Positions 6,378 to 15,239 of a DNA stretch of 35,903 nt are shown in pieces. Where the stretch lies: the IMG/VR virus record IMGVR_UViG_3300042731_003330, positions 1 through 35,903 of that record, one strand, 5' to 3'. Each line of letters begins with the position of its first letter. Within the stretch, counting starts at the first letter, position 1. The position numbers and the translations under genes are program-made. Source of the DNA: a virus. The notes under the pieces are model-generated. The model was not told the DNA's origin and did not search any database. It saw nothing but the letters and a program-made list of their open reading frames with translations.

Positions 6378-7097
6378 ATGCCTTTACCAAAGATTAATAC
6401 TCCAATTTATGAATTGGAAATTCCTTCGATTAAGAAAAAGATTCGATACAGACCATTTCTAGTTAAGGAGGAAAAGATTCTTATCATTGCGATGGAATCT
6501 GAAGATCAAAAACAAATTACCAATGCTATTAAGACAGTAATTGGTAATTGTATTTTGAGTAGAGGTATTAAGGTAGAAAACTTATCAACTTTTGATATTG
6601 AATATCTTTTCTTAAACATCAGAGGTAAATCTGTTGGTGAATCTGTAGATATTTTAGTAACTTGTCCAGATGATGGTGAAACTCAAGTTCCAGTAACTAT
6701 TAATCTTGATGAGATTGAAGTTAAAAAAGATCCAGATCATAAAATTGATATTAAACTGGATGAAAATTTAAAAATGAGAATGAAATATCCATCACTCTCT
6801 GAGTTCATCAAAAATAATTTTGCAATGGAAAATTCTATTGGTGTTGATGAATCTTTTAAATTAATTTCGTCTTGTATTGAACAAGTTTATAATGAAGAGG
6901 AATCGTGGTCTGCATCTGATTGTTCCAAAAAAGAGTTGGATGATTTCATTGAACAACTAAGTTCAAAACAGTTTAAAGAGATTGAAAAATTCTTTGATAC
7001 AATGCCCAAACTTTCACATACATTGAAAGTTAAGAATCCAAATACTAATGTTGAAAGTGAAGTTGTCCTTGAGGGTCTAGCAAGTTTTTTCGCATAA
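6378..7097 (+). CDS. gp26: gp26-like baseplate hub/tail assembly chaperone (0-frame product)
   Basis: The 239-residue protein matches the T4 gp26-type baseplate hub family (T4: 208): MPLPKINTPIYELEIPS at the N-terminus, KKIRYRPFLVKEEKILIIA next, LSTFDIEYLFLNIRGKSVGE near residues 73-92, a beta-rich CPDDGETQVPV region, then an acidic helical second half. It sits directly before the tape-measure genes, the place held by the G/GT tail chaperones in phage lambda. The 3' end carries a slippery T-TTT-TTC with a hairpin behind it, and the next frame (7100-7279) is open in the -1 register. Both a 239-residue and a 300-residue product are therefore likely. Confidence 0.8.
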   Translation: MPLPKINTPIYELEIPSIKKKIRYRPFLVKEEKILIIAMESEDQKQITNAIKTVIGNCILSRGIKVENLSTFDIEYLFLNIRGKSVGESVDILVTCPDDGETQVPVTINLDEIEVKKDPDHKIDIKLDENLKMRMKYPSLSEFIKNNFAMENSIGVDESFKLISSCIEQVYNEEESWSASDCSKKELDDFIEQLSSKQFKEIEKFFDTMPKLSHTLKVKNPNTNVESEVVLEGLASFFA

Positions 7098-7111
7098 GTA
7101 TGGCGCATACT
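7085..7111 (+). other. Probable -1 programmed ribosomal frameshift site
   Basis: The heptamer T-TTT-TTC (7085-7091) lies in the reading frame of the gp26-like gene with codons TTT TTC, so both tRNAs can re-pair one base back. Five bases later AGTATG (7097-7102) pairs perfectly with CATACT (7106-7111) around a GCG loop. The zero-frame stop TAA is at 7095-7097, just past the slip site. After slippage the ribosome reads CGC ATA AGT ATG and continues to the stop at 7277-7279. Confidence 0.7.
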
Positions 7112-7279
7112 GATCTTGCGTCATACTATCAGATTAATTTTGCCTTAATGCAGCATCATAAATATAGTTTGACAGAACTAGAAAATATGATTCCTTGGGA
7201 GAAAGAAATATATCTTACACTCTTACAGCAATACATTGAAGAAGAAAATCTAAAACAGCAGCAAGGCAGTGGCATCTAA
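7100..7279 (+). CDS. C-terminal extension of the gp26-like chaperone, reached by -1 frameshift (T-like)
   Basis: The frame encodes 59 residues from ATG 7100, with HHKYSLTELENMIPWEKEIY as the core and a glutamine-rich end. This is the look of the short second reading frame of lambda-type tail chaperones. There is no ribosome-binding sequence before the ATG (the preceding bases are the T-run and GCATAAGT), and the ATG itself is buried in the hairpin stem. It is therefore more likely translated as a fusion: 238 residues of the gp26-like protein plus 62 from 7091 onward, 300 in all. The stop overlaps the tape-measure start by 11 bases. Independent initiation cannot be excluded. Confidence 0.7.
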   Translation: MAHTDLASYYQINFALMQHHKYSLTELENMIPWEKEIYLTLLQQYIEEENLKQQQGSGI

Positions 7280-9248
7280 ACTTTCCAGGAATATTTTACA
7301 ATCTGCAGCTTTAAGTGGGGTAAATCCTTCTACTGGACAGTATTTGTCACCATCTCAAAGAAAAGCTATTTTTAGAAGAAGTAAAGTAAATTCTGCAAAT
7401 GTCTTTGCTAGATCTAGCAGTGACTTAGTTGCCGCAAACTCTTCTGCTATTGTAAAATATCAGGATAAATCATCTTCGATTAAACTTGATAAAGTTATTT
7501 CATATTTTAAGAGACAGGAGCGTGAGGATAAAAAATTAAAAAAGAGAGAATTAAAACTCTTAAGAGAACAAAAAATAGAGAGAGAAAGACAGAGAGAATT
7601 ATTAAGAAGAAAGGAAAAAGAGGAAGGACTAGAGGGTGGTTTTGGTAAAAAACTTGCTAAAACGTTAATTGCACCAGTAAAAGCAACTGCTGCAAAAACA
7701 CAAGGAATATTACAACAATTACTTGATTTTTTTCTTGTCGTATTTGCTGGTTGGTTAACCGATAAAGGTTTATTAGCAATAAAATTAAGTGCTGAGGGAA
7801 ATACTGAAGAATTAAAAAATTTAGCAGCTGAAGTAGGTATTGCCTTAGGTGCTGTTACAGCAACTCTTGGTATATTGAATGGATCATTGATTGGACTTGC
7901 GGCAACAATTGGTGGTCTTGCACTTGGAGTTACTACTTGGTTAGCAACAAGACCGTTTGCTTGGGCAAGAGGATTCATACAAGGTAGAAATCAACCTCGC
8001 GTAAATCCCAATAGACAAACTGGAACGGGAACGGGTAGGGGTAGAACTACTGTTACTCAGGGTAGAGGTGGTCAATCTCAACCCAGAAATCCTTTAAGAC
8101 CGAGAGCACCTGTTACTCAGAGTAGAGGTGGTAGAACAACTTTCAGAGAAAGATTTGGAATTAAACCTGGAATAAGATATAGATTTGGACAATTGATGAA
8201 AGGATATAAACCAGGTTCTGGTGCAGCACCACCTGGTCCTAAAACTTCCGGTACTGGTTCTGGTGTGGGTGCAGGAGCGGCAACGGTTGCTATGATGTTA
8301 CTTCCTTTGTTTGAAGAACCTATCAATAATTTATTATATGATGCTGGATATATGGGTTACTCAAGATTATCTGATGGTGAAATGCTACTTCAATTGCAAA
8401 AATATGACAAAAAGATGATAGCACATGAAAAAAGGATAAATGATGAGGAACAAAAAGCAAAGAATGGTGGATACTGGCAAAACACGGCAAAATTTATTGG
8501 TGATACTCTTTCTTCTATGCTTCCTAATGAAATGGATAGCGATTTAAGAGCTTTTGCTGCACTGTATAGACTATCTCAAAATAGAGGATTAATTGATTCT
8601 GAAGGGAATCTAACGGATAAGGGAGGAAAAACAGAAGTACCTACTGCAAAGGTTACTCGTGTAACACCAACTTTAGAAAATTTAAAATTAGCTTTAGATA
8701 AACTCAATAAGAGTAAATCCGGAAGTGGTGAATCTATCGTTGTTCCTGGAGTTGGAGTGGTTGTAAGAGGTCATAATCTTGGTGGATTAGTTCATCAGGA
8801 CAAATATTTTGATCCAGAGGGTAGTCCAATGAATCAAGAAGAGTTTTCTTTTGCTATTCAGAGTGTACAAAGAAAACTTCAACGTAAACAAACAGAACAA
8901 TCGACAGAACAAACACCAGAAACACCTACAGCACCAGTTAGTAATGTTCCACTTGGTAGAAATGATCCGTTCGCACCAGTAACACCAGAAACATCGGTAG
9001 CACCGACAATTTCACCAACAGTTGAACCACAGACAGCTCAAGTTGATCCTATTCCACTTCGTCGTTCTATACCAGAACAACTTCCAGAACCAGCACCAAA
9101 CGTTATCTACAAGAGAGTTGGGGGACAACAAAATCAATCAGCATCACTTAAGACTGGATCTGCTACTGATGTTCCATCAATACCATCATCGAATCCGGAT
9201 AATTTCTATACCATGTATTCTCAAATGAACTATAATGTGGTAGATTAA
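7269..9248 (+). CDS. Tape-measure-like tail protein 1 (gp29-position)
   Basis: A 659-residue protein directly after the chaperone genes, where the tail-length ruler is expected. It has a long charged coiled coil (about residues 77-119, rich in K, R and E), hydrophobic segments at about 147-171 (LLDFFLVVFAGWL) and 186-232 (alanine-, glycine- and leucine-rich), an arginine/glycine/glutamine-rich low-complexity linker (about 238-300), and a proline/threonine-rich C-terminal region. Hydrophobic segments and coiled coils are usual for tape-measure proteins. The first 170 residues are paralogous to the next protein. The GTG start overlaps the previous frame. T4 gp29 has 590 residues. Identification rests on position and composition, not on a specific motif. 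Confidence 0.65.
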   Translation: MASKLSRNILQSAALSGVNPSTGQYLSPSQRKAIFRRSKVNSANVFARSSSDLVAANSSAIVKYQDKSSSIKLDKVISYFKRQEREDKKLKKRELKLLREQKIERERQRELLRRKEKEEGLEGGFGKKLAKTLIAPVKATAAKTQGILQQLLDFFLVVFAGWLTDKGLLAIKLSAEGNTEELKNLAAEVGIALGAVTATLGILNGSLIGLAATIGGLALGVTTWLATRPFAWARGFIQGRNQPRVNPNRQTGTGTGRGRTTVTQGRGGQSQPRNPLRPRAPVTQSRGGRTTFRERFGIKPGIRYRFGQLMKGYKPGSGAAPPGPKTSGTGSGVGAGAATVAMMLLPLFEEPINNLLYDAGYMGYSRLSDGEMLLQLQKYDKKMIAHEKRINDEEQKAKNGGYWQNTAKFIGDTLSSMLPNEMDSDLRAFAALYRLSQNRGLIDSEGNLTDKGGKTEVPTAKVTRVTPTLENLKLALDKLNKSKSGSGESIVVPGVGVVVRGHNLGGLVHQDKYFDPEGSPMNQEEFSFAIQSVQRKLQRKQTEQSTEQTPETPTAPVSNVPLGRNDPFAPVTPETSVAPTISPTVEPQTAQVDPIPLRRSIPEQLPEPAPNVIYKRVGGQQNQSASLKTGSATDVPSIPSSNPDNFYTMYSQMNYNVVD

Positions 9249-9249
9249 A

Positions 9250-10845
9250 ATGATAAAACCAGCAATACGTAGACCAGGAACTAGTTCTAATAATCTTACT
9301 TTAAAAAGATCTTTTATTAGTCGTGAAAAAGTTTTTAATGATAAGTTTGATTCATATAAACAAAGAGAGCGAGAAAAAAGAAAAACAAAAGAAAAATTAT
9401 TAGAGTCTATTCCTTCTAAATCTGATATAACTAAACCCTTTGCTGGTATTGCCGCTAAAGGAAAGGGTATGTTGGATACTCTTTTAAATTTTTTGGGAAC
9501 AATTTTAGTTGGATGGTTAATTAACAATCTTCCAGCAATAATTAAATTTGTTGAAAATCTTATTGAAAGAATAAAAAAACTTTTCAAGACATTAAAACAA
9601 TTTATTTCAAATTTAACAACTACGTTAAAGAAGTTTACTAACGTAATTGGTGCATATACTCAAAATTTAAAGGAATTTGATTTCTTTGATACTAAAGGTA
9701 GAGTAAAAAAAGCAACAGAAGAATTAGAAGAATCTTTTGAGGCAATGAAAAATGATCTCAATGAAGCAATGGGATTATTGACTACACCACTTGGTCAGGA
9801 TGGTGTATCTGGTGGAACATCTGGACCTGGACTTCAAGGATTGTCTTCATATATTATGCAGGCAGAAAGTGGAACAAATTATAATGTAATTGCTGGAGGT
9901 GCAGTTGATCCAAATCTAACTTCTATGACCTTAGAACAAATTATGAGAAAATATGAAGGGCAAGCAGTTGGAGCTCCACAATTTAAACCAGCAACTGCGA
10001 GTGGTCTCGCAAGACAGATGGGAGAGGATCCTAATGCATTTGTCTATTCCCCAGAAAATCAGAGAAAGTTGCACCAATTCCATCTAAGAAAACTTGGATA
10101 TGATAAGTTTAAATCTGGTCAAATGACTGCAGAACAATTTGGAACAAATATTGCACAACAATACAGAGCACTCCCTGATCCAAGAACTGGGCGTACTTAT
10201 GCTGATCAATATTCAAGATACAATACTGCACAGGTTTCTTTACCGTCATTTATGTCTCAACTCGAAAGATCGAAACAGGCATCGACACAAACTGGTGGTT
10301 CAGTTACTGGATATGTAACTGGGGATACAACACACCCAAATTATGCAGCAGATCATGATGGTGATAATTATCATGAACATTTTGGATTTGCTTCTACAGC
10401 AGAAAAAGACAGAGCAAAGGCAGCATTAGAAAGTGCTGGATTTGTAATTACTAGTGAATATAGACCAATGGATACCAATAGTGCTCATGGACAAAATCGA
10501 GCATTGGATGTTGGATTTTATCCAAGTGGTTTAACAAAAGGATACTCTGATGATAGAGCTGGAACTACTGCATTTAGTAGAGACGTTAGAAATGTATTAT
10601 TATCTGCTGGTTTTTCTGGAGTTGGAATTGGTCAATCACCAATAACTCCTGCTCAGACCAGTCAACCAGAAACTCAAGTTAGACCCCTTCAATCAGAAAG
10701 GAGGGGACAAACCGTTATTGTTATTGAAGAAGAACAACCGACAGCAGCAGTTCCTATTGGTGGATCTGATGGTGGAGTTATTATTGTCCCAGATAATTCG
10801 TTAAATAGACTTAAGAAACAACAATTTTTAAACTCTTTACAATAA
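9250..10845 (+). CDS. Tape-measure-like tail protein 2 with lysozyme-like and peptidase-like domains
   Basis: This 531-residue protein shares its N-terminus with the preceding one: basic coiled-coil region (about residues 38-52) and a hydrophobic segment (74-105) with MLDTLLNFLGTILVGWL resembling ILQQLLDFFLVVFAGWL. After a helical part, residues 197-325 look like a lysozyme/lytic transglycosylase domain: the QAESG motif gives a candidate catalytic Glu206, followed by VGAPQFKPATA as in phage lysozyme-type proteins. Residues 365-460 hold SAHGQNRALD (411-420), which fits the SxHxxGxAxD zinc motif of M15 peptidases with Asn in place of Gly, and an earlier HEHFGF (375-380). It could cut peptidoglycan glycan and peptide bonds during DNA entry. 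The domain calls are by eye. Confidence 0.65.
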   Translation: MIKPAIRRPGTSSNNLTLKRSFISREKVFNDKFDSYKQREREKRKTKEKLLESIPSKSDITKPFAGIAAKGKGMLDTLLNFLGTILVGWLINNLPAIIKFVENLIERIKKLFKTLKQFISNLTTTLKKFTNVIGAYTQNLKEFDFFDTKGRVKKATEELEESFEAMKNDLNEAMGLLTTPLGQDGVSGGTSGPGLQGLSSYIMQAESGTNYNVIAGGAVDPNLTSMTLEQIMRKYEGQAVGAPQFKPATASGLARQMGEDPNAFVYSPENQRKLHQFHLRKLGYDKFKSGQMTAEQFGTNIAQQYRALPDPRTGRTYADQYSRYNTAQVSLPSFMSQLERSKQASTQTGGSVTGYVTGDTTHPNYAADHDGDNYHEHFGFASTAEKDRAKAALESAGFVITSEYRPMDTNSAHGQNRALDVGFYPSGLTKGYSDDRAGTTAFSRDVRNVLLSAGFSGVGIGQSPITPAQTSQPETQVRPLQSERRGQTVIVIEEEQPTAAVPIGGSDGGVIIVPDNSLNRLKKQQFLNSLQ

Positions 10846-10852
10846 TATCTAA

Positions 10853-12202
10853 ATGTCTGCAGCGTCCGAATCATCTCTTTACGAGATATTACTTTTAGAA
10901 TCAAACGATCAAAAAAGAACGGTTGATATTAGACTGGGTGCGATTTCTATTGATTATTATGAAGATATATTTTCACCAACAGTTACTGCTAAGATTAAAG
11001 TAATAAACACTGGAGATTCTATTTCTCCACCAAATTCTGATGGTAATCCAGATGGTCCAAGACAATCAATATATCATGGTCTTCCTTTAAGAGGTGGAGA
11101 AAGATTAGCAGTTAAAGTCAGAGATCAAGGAACAGATAAAGATGGAGAAACTAAAAAGGGATTGGATTTTTCACAATCATCAAAAAGATATCTTTATGTA
11201 TCCAGTATCACTGATGTAATTTCAGAAACTCAAAGAGAAAGTTTTACTCTAAATTTAGTTTCGAGAGAAGCAATAACAAATGAAACTACGAGAGTATCTA
11301 AAAAATATCCAACCAATTTAACTATTGATCAGTCAGTCAACCTTATTTTAAAGAATGTTTTGAAAACCGATCAAATAGGAAAACTTGATAAGTCAATTAA
11401 CAAATATGGTTTTATTGGTAACATGAAAAAACCATTTAATGTATTGACTTGGTTAGCATCTAAGGCAGTTCCAGATATTGGTAAAAATTCTACTGCAGGA
11501 TTTCTTTTCTATCAGACTCAAGACGGATTTCAATTCAGATCTGTAGATAGTCTTATTGGTCAGGAATCAAAGGCATCATACAAATATATTGAGAAAAATG
11601 AATCAAGTATAACAAGAAATAACGATTACAATATTTTAAACTATTATACCGAGAAGAATCAAAATCTCATTGAAAAATTGCGTCTTGGTACATATTCAAC
11701 ATCTAGGTCTTATTTTGACCCATTGACTTTTAATTTTTACGGTGGAAAGTTTAGTCTACCAAACTATCAAGATAGAATTAAAAATCTTGGTGGTAAGTCT
11801 TTAGATTTGCCCAAACTATCAAGTTCTTCAAATCAAGCTCTTGGAGAAGCACCTACAAGAACACTTTGTTCTATTCTTGATGTTGGTACAATGGAAAAGG
11901 GAGTTTCTAAGGATGTTAATGCTGATCCTGCAGATTATCAGGCACAGGCACTCATGAGATATAATGTCCTATTCACACAAACTGTGAGTATGATTGTTCC
12001 TTGCAACACAGAGTTAAAGGCAGGTGATATTATTAATTGCGATTTTCCAAAGATTTCTTCTGAAGACGTGAATGAAATTGACCGTGAACAAAGTGGTCTA
12101 TATATGATAAAGGAATTGTGTCATCATTTTGAACCGAATCGATCATATACATCTATGAAGTTGGTAAGAGATACTTTTGGTAAAAATAAACCTTCTAGTT
12201 AA
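10853..12202 (+). CDS. gp27: gp27-like baseplate central hub protein
   Basis: gp27 forms the trimeric hub that holds the gp5 spike and connects to the tube. The 449-residue product (T4: 391) begins with SLYEILLLESNDQKRTVDIR and a DYYEDIFSPTVTAKIKVI strand, typical of this family of hub proteins, and later has DQSVNLILKNVLKTDQIG, PFNVLTWLASKAVP and a C-terminal part with MIVPCNTELKAGDIINCDF. It lies between the tape-measure pair and the gp5-like gene, the expected hub cluster. The start ATG follows the preceding stop by 8 bases without a clear ribosome-binding site, as for several genes here. Confidence 0.85.
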   Translation: MSAASESSLYEILLLESNDQKRTVDIRLGAISIDYYEDIFSPTVTAKIKVINTGDSISPPNSDGNPDGPRQSIYHGLPLRGGERLAVKVRDQGTDKDGETKKGLDFSQSSKRYLYVSSITDVISETQRESFTLNLVSREAITNETTRVSKKYPTNLTIDQSVNLILKNVLKTDQIGKLDKSINKYGFIGNMKKPFNVLTWLASKAVPDIGKNSTAGFLFYQTQDGFQFRSVDSLIGQESKASYKYIEKNESSITRNNDYNILNYYTEKNQNLIEKLRLGTYSTSRSYFDPLTFNFYGGKFSLPNYQDRIKNLGGKSLDLPKLSSSSNQALGEAPTRTLCSILDVGTMEKGVSKDVNADPADYQAQALMRYNVLFTQTVSMIVPCNTELKAGDIINCDFPKISSEDVNEIDREQSGLYMIKELCHHFEPNRSYTSMKLVRDTFGKNKPSS

Positions 12203-12204
12203 CA

Positions 12205-14307
12205 ATGGAACAATCTTTATTTAAAACTAATTTTATTGGTAGAGATGGTTTCCGTTGGTGGATAGGACAAATTGCTCCTATAGAATATTGGGAATCATCT
12301 GTTAATGGTGGCGGATGGGGAACGAGATATAAAGTTCGTATCATGGGTTATCACCCAGATAATGAAACAGAATTAAAGAATGAAGATCTTCCATGGGCAG
12401 GTGTTTTAATGCCCACAACCGCTGGAAGTGGCGGATCAAATTTTGGTCAAAGTGGTGCATTAAGACCAGGTGATATTGTTGTTGGTTTCTTCTTAGATGG
12501 AGATGATGCTCAGATTCCCATGATTATGGGGACGTTTGGAAGGACAGGAGATGCTAACCCATTTGATTCATATTCATCACCATTTGTTCCATTTACTGGA
12601 TATACTGAAAGAATTAAAAAACCATCTGAAACACTGCTAAATTCAAATGAATCTGTTGGTAATAATACAGAAGATGGTAAGTCTACGAGATCTGTTGATA
12701 AAAAAACAGCAGATAGACTAAATGAAGAATTAAATGAAGATGATGCTAAAGAGACATCTTCTTCCAGTTCTATTGGTCAAACAGTTGTCTTTGCAGATAC
12801 ATGTGAAGATACTTTACTTAAAAGCATTGCTGCAGAAGTTAATAATCTTTTAAATAAAATTCAAAACGGTTCTAGCGCATTTTTAAATATTGAAAATGAA
12901 TTAAACAAGTCTGTAATGGCCATTAAAGGGATGGCGAATGGATTTGTTGGTCAAATGTTTAATGCTTTATATAATAAACTTGAAGGACTTTTGATAGAAG
13001 GTTTAGATTTATTATATAAAACTGTTTTTGCTAAAGTTTTATCTGCAACGGGAAATCCAATCACTGCACATTTAGCTGGAGTTGCGGCACAAACTGCTAT
13101 GGTTCCTCCAGTGAAATTGCTTGAAGAAGCAATAGCATGTATAGCATCTAAAATCGTTGAAGGTCTAGAAGCAACTATTAAAGAACTTTTAAGAGAAATT
13201 GTAAAAAATATAACTAATTTTGTTACTTGCGTTGGTAATCAATTTGTCGGATCATTTTTAAATAAAATTATTGATGATGTTACTGATGGACTTTCTTCTG
13301 TAATAAATGGTGTTTCTAAAATTTTGGATCCAGCATTTTCTGTTGCCGAATTTTTAAGAAGTAGTGTTGATACACTTAAAGCAATAGGTGGTTTATTTGA
13401 CTGTAATCAAGGGCAGGATAAGTGTGCAGAAGTGAAAGAGGTTGTTATTGGAATGGGTCCAAAGGAATCTGAGAATGAAAATGATACTTTTGATAAGATT
13501 TTAGAAAATATGAATGTTTCAAAGTCTATTGGTAATCTTGCTAATGATTTTGAACGTCAATATGGTAAGTGGGATATTTTTGGTGATGGAACAAAAGTTT
13601 CCGATGCTCCTCCTTCTGCTACTGGTAACTGTTATACTGGAACATGTTTTGATGATGGAGGTGGTGCCGAGGTTAGAATATTTGGTGGTGGGGGCGTCGA
13701 TGCTGTAGGAAAAGCACTACTAGGATCTTTTGTGAGTAATGTTGATGGGTTATCCAATGCAATTGATTCAGTATCTGTAACTGCGAGTATTATTGGTGTG
13801 GAAATAGAAAATCCAGGTAGAGGTTATAGATTCCCACCATTTATTGAATTTGTAGATAAATGTGGTAGAGGATATGGTGCTATTGCTAGAACAACTATAG
13901 ATTCTGATGAAAGATCGGAAACTTTTGGACAAATAAAGTCAATTTACATGGTTTCTCAAGGAGAAAATTATCCCGTAAGTATTGATGGAATTGTAAATCA
14001 AGGTGTATCTGAAGTTGTTGTTACAGATTCTGGTAGAAATTATTCTCCAACAGATATTGCCGTGGACAACTTTGGAAATACTTATGACTTGGATATTGAC
14101 TTTGGAAGAATCGTTTCTGCTAGACCAATAAATAGTCAAGTAATAACTGATATACCTACCATTACTGTAGTTTCAGAAACTGGTGAGGGTGCATTATTGA
14201 GACCGATTATTAAATCTTTCTCTACGGCAGAACCTTCTACTTTTGGTTCTAGTCAACGTGTTGGTATTACGACAAGTGTCCTTAAAGTTATCGATTGTAT
14301 AAGTTAA
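12205..14307 (+). CDS. gp5: gp5-like hub OB-fold protein lacking a lysozyme domain
   Basis: The N-terminal 125 residues fit the gp5 OB-fold domain that sits on gp27 (FRWWIGQIAPIEYWES, RYKVRIMGYHPDNE, LPWAGVLMPTTAGSGGS, LRPGDIVVGFFLDGDDAQIP, IMGTFGR). A polar serine-rich linker follows, then a helical, hydrophobic-patterned region (about 195-410) and a beta-rich C-terminal region with repeats of an (N/S)PGRGY type. No lysozyme domain is visible between the OB fold and the C-terminus, unlike T4 gp5 (575 residues, lysozyme in the middle). The needle beta-helix is encoded by the next gene. The 700-residue length results from the unusual middle and C-terminal parts, whose roles I cannot state. Confidence 0.75.
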   Translation: MEQSLFKTNFIGRDGFRWWIGQIAPIEYWESSVNGGGWGTRYKVRIMGYHPDNETELKNEDLPWAGVLMPTTAGSGGSNFGQSGALRPGDIVVGFFLDGDDAQIPMIMGTFGRTGDANPFDSYSSPFVPFTGYTERIKKPSETLLNSNESVGNNTEDGKSTRSVDKKTADRLNEELNEDDAKETSSSSSIGQTVVFADTCEDTLLKSIAAEVNNLLNKIQNGSSAFLNIENELNKSVMAIKGMANGFVGQMFNALYNKLEGLLIEGLDLLYKTVFAKVLSATGNPITAHLAGVAAQTAMVPPVKLLEEAIACIASKIVEGLEATIKELLREIVKNITNFVTCVGNQFVGSFLNKIIDDVTDGLSSVINGVSKILDPAFSVAEFLRSSVDTLKAIGGLFDCNQGQDKCAEVKEVVIGMGPKESENENDTFDKILENMNVSKSIGNLANDFERQYGKWDIFGDGTKVSDAPPSATGNCYTGTCFDDGGGAEVRIFGGGGVDAVGKALLGSFVSNVDGLSNAIDSVSVTASIIGVEIENPGRGYRFPPFIEFVDKCGRGYGAIARTTIDSDERSETFGQIKSIYMVSQGENYPVSIDGIVNQGVSEVVVTDSGRNYSPTDIAVDNFGNTYDLDIDFGRIVSARPINSQVITDIPTITVVSETGEGALLRPIIKSFSTAEPSTFGSSQRVGITTSVLKVIDCIS

Positions 14308-14916
14308 ATGGCGACTAGACCAAACCAGAATTGGGAAGCAAGGCAATTAGATAGTCGTGGTCCTCAATTTAGGATCGACGTTAAGAATCCTCAAATGGGA
14401 TTTAATGGATCGGACTTGTATCAAATTTATTCGTTTAATGATAATCAAGATGTAAATCTAGCAGGATTTACTGAAGGTGGAATGTATAGAATTTATAGTG
14501 ATCGTAATATTGAAATTATTTCTGGATCAAAAAGTGAAGAAGAAGGTACTGTTGATGTTAATATTGTTGGTTTGAATGGTGATGTTTGTATCACTGCTGC
14601 GAGAAATGGAAGAGTTCGCATCAAAGCAAAAAATATAATGGTTGAGGCTGATGAAGATCTCGATTTAAAAGGTGGAAGAAATGTAACTATTTCTGCTGGA
14701 TCTGGAAGAGTTTTAACTGAAGCTAACAAGATAGATGTAAAGGCACTAACTGGAAATGGAATTGCAGAAACATTTGGAATGAAAGTATTTGCAGAGTCTT
14801 TTGTTGGTGCAGATTTAATTACTAGTACTTTCTCAAATGTTGCACCAATTATTGGTGGATCTATAGGTGGACCAGTTGGATCTGCAGTTGGTTCATTTAT
14901 TGGTGGTTTATTCTAA
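14308..14916 (+). CDS. Spike beta-helix protein (gp5 C-terminal-like needle)
   Basis: A 202-residue protein directly after the gp5-like gene (ATG abuts the stop). Residues about 50-145 alternate short strands and turns (MYRIYSDRNIEIISG, DVNIVGLNGDVCITAA, GRVRIKAKNIMVEADED, DLDLKGGRNVTISAG), the pattern of the gp5/VgrG-type triple beta-helix that makes the membrane-piercing needle. The last 40 residues are rich in glycine, alanine and isoleucine (IIGGSIGGPVGSAVG), suggesting a hydrophobic tip or a tail-membrane segment. It is probably the needle of a gp5 split into two polypeptides. Confidence 0.7.
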   Translation: MATRPNQNWEARQLDSRGPQFRIDVKNPQMGFNGSDLYQIYSFNDNQDVNLAGFTEGGMYRIYSDRNIEIISGSKSEEEGTVDVNIVGLNGDVCITAARNGRVRIKAKNIMVEADEDLDLKGGRNVTISAGSGRVLTEANKIDVKALTGNGIAETFGMKVFAESFVGADLITSTFSNVAPIIGGSIGGPVGSAVGSFIGGLF

Positions 14917-14924
14917 GGAGAAAA

Positions 14925-15236
14925 ATGGCGGAAAGAAACAAAAAGTTAACTGGTACAGGTCAAGAGGCATTTTTTAATGACCAGGTAAAATTTTATAACC
15001 GAAATGTTACTATTGATGGAGAAAATCCACTTGATCCCAAATTAGATGTAAACAAAGATGGAATAAATATTTCAACTAAGGTTAAAGGTCTAAACTTTAC
15101 AGGAAATGCTGTTTCTTCAGTAAATATTGATCAAGAACAAACTAACGTTGTTGTTGAAATGTCTACAAATATTGATGGTGGAGAACCAGATTCTGAATTC
15201 GGATCAATTTCAAGATTAGACGGCGGAGCGATCTAA
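14925..15236 (+). CDS. Small structural protein, fibre-domain-like
   Basis: A 103-residue, polar protein preceded by a good ribosome-binding site (AAGGAG at 14914-14919). It contains a FFNDQVKFYNRNVTIDG segment and an alternating-strand part (AVSSVNIDQEQTNVVVEM) of the kind common in phage fibre proteins, and ends with FGSISRLDGGAI. It stops 3 bases before the collagen-like fibre gene and may be an adaptor or partner of that fibre. No family recognised. Confidence 0.6.
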   Translation: MAERNKKLTGTGQEAFFNDQVKFYNRNVTIDGENPLDPKLDVNKDGINISTKVKGLNFTGNAVSSVNIDQEQTNVVVEMSTNIDGGEPDSEFGSISRLDGGAI

Positions 15237-15239
15237 TAA

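Noticed and set aside
12205-14307. Lysozyme domain in the gp5-like protein
   Set aside because: I looked for a T4-type lysozyme between the OB fold and the C-terminus and saw only linker, helical hydrophobic and beta-rich repeat segments.
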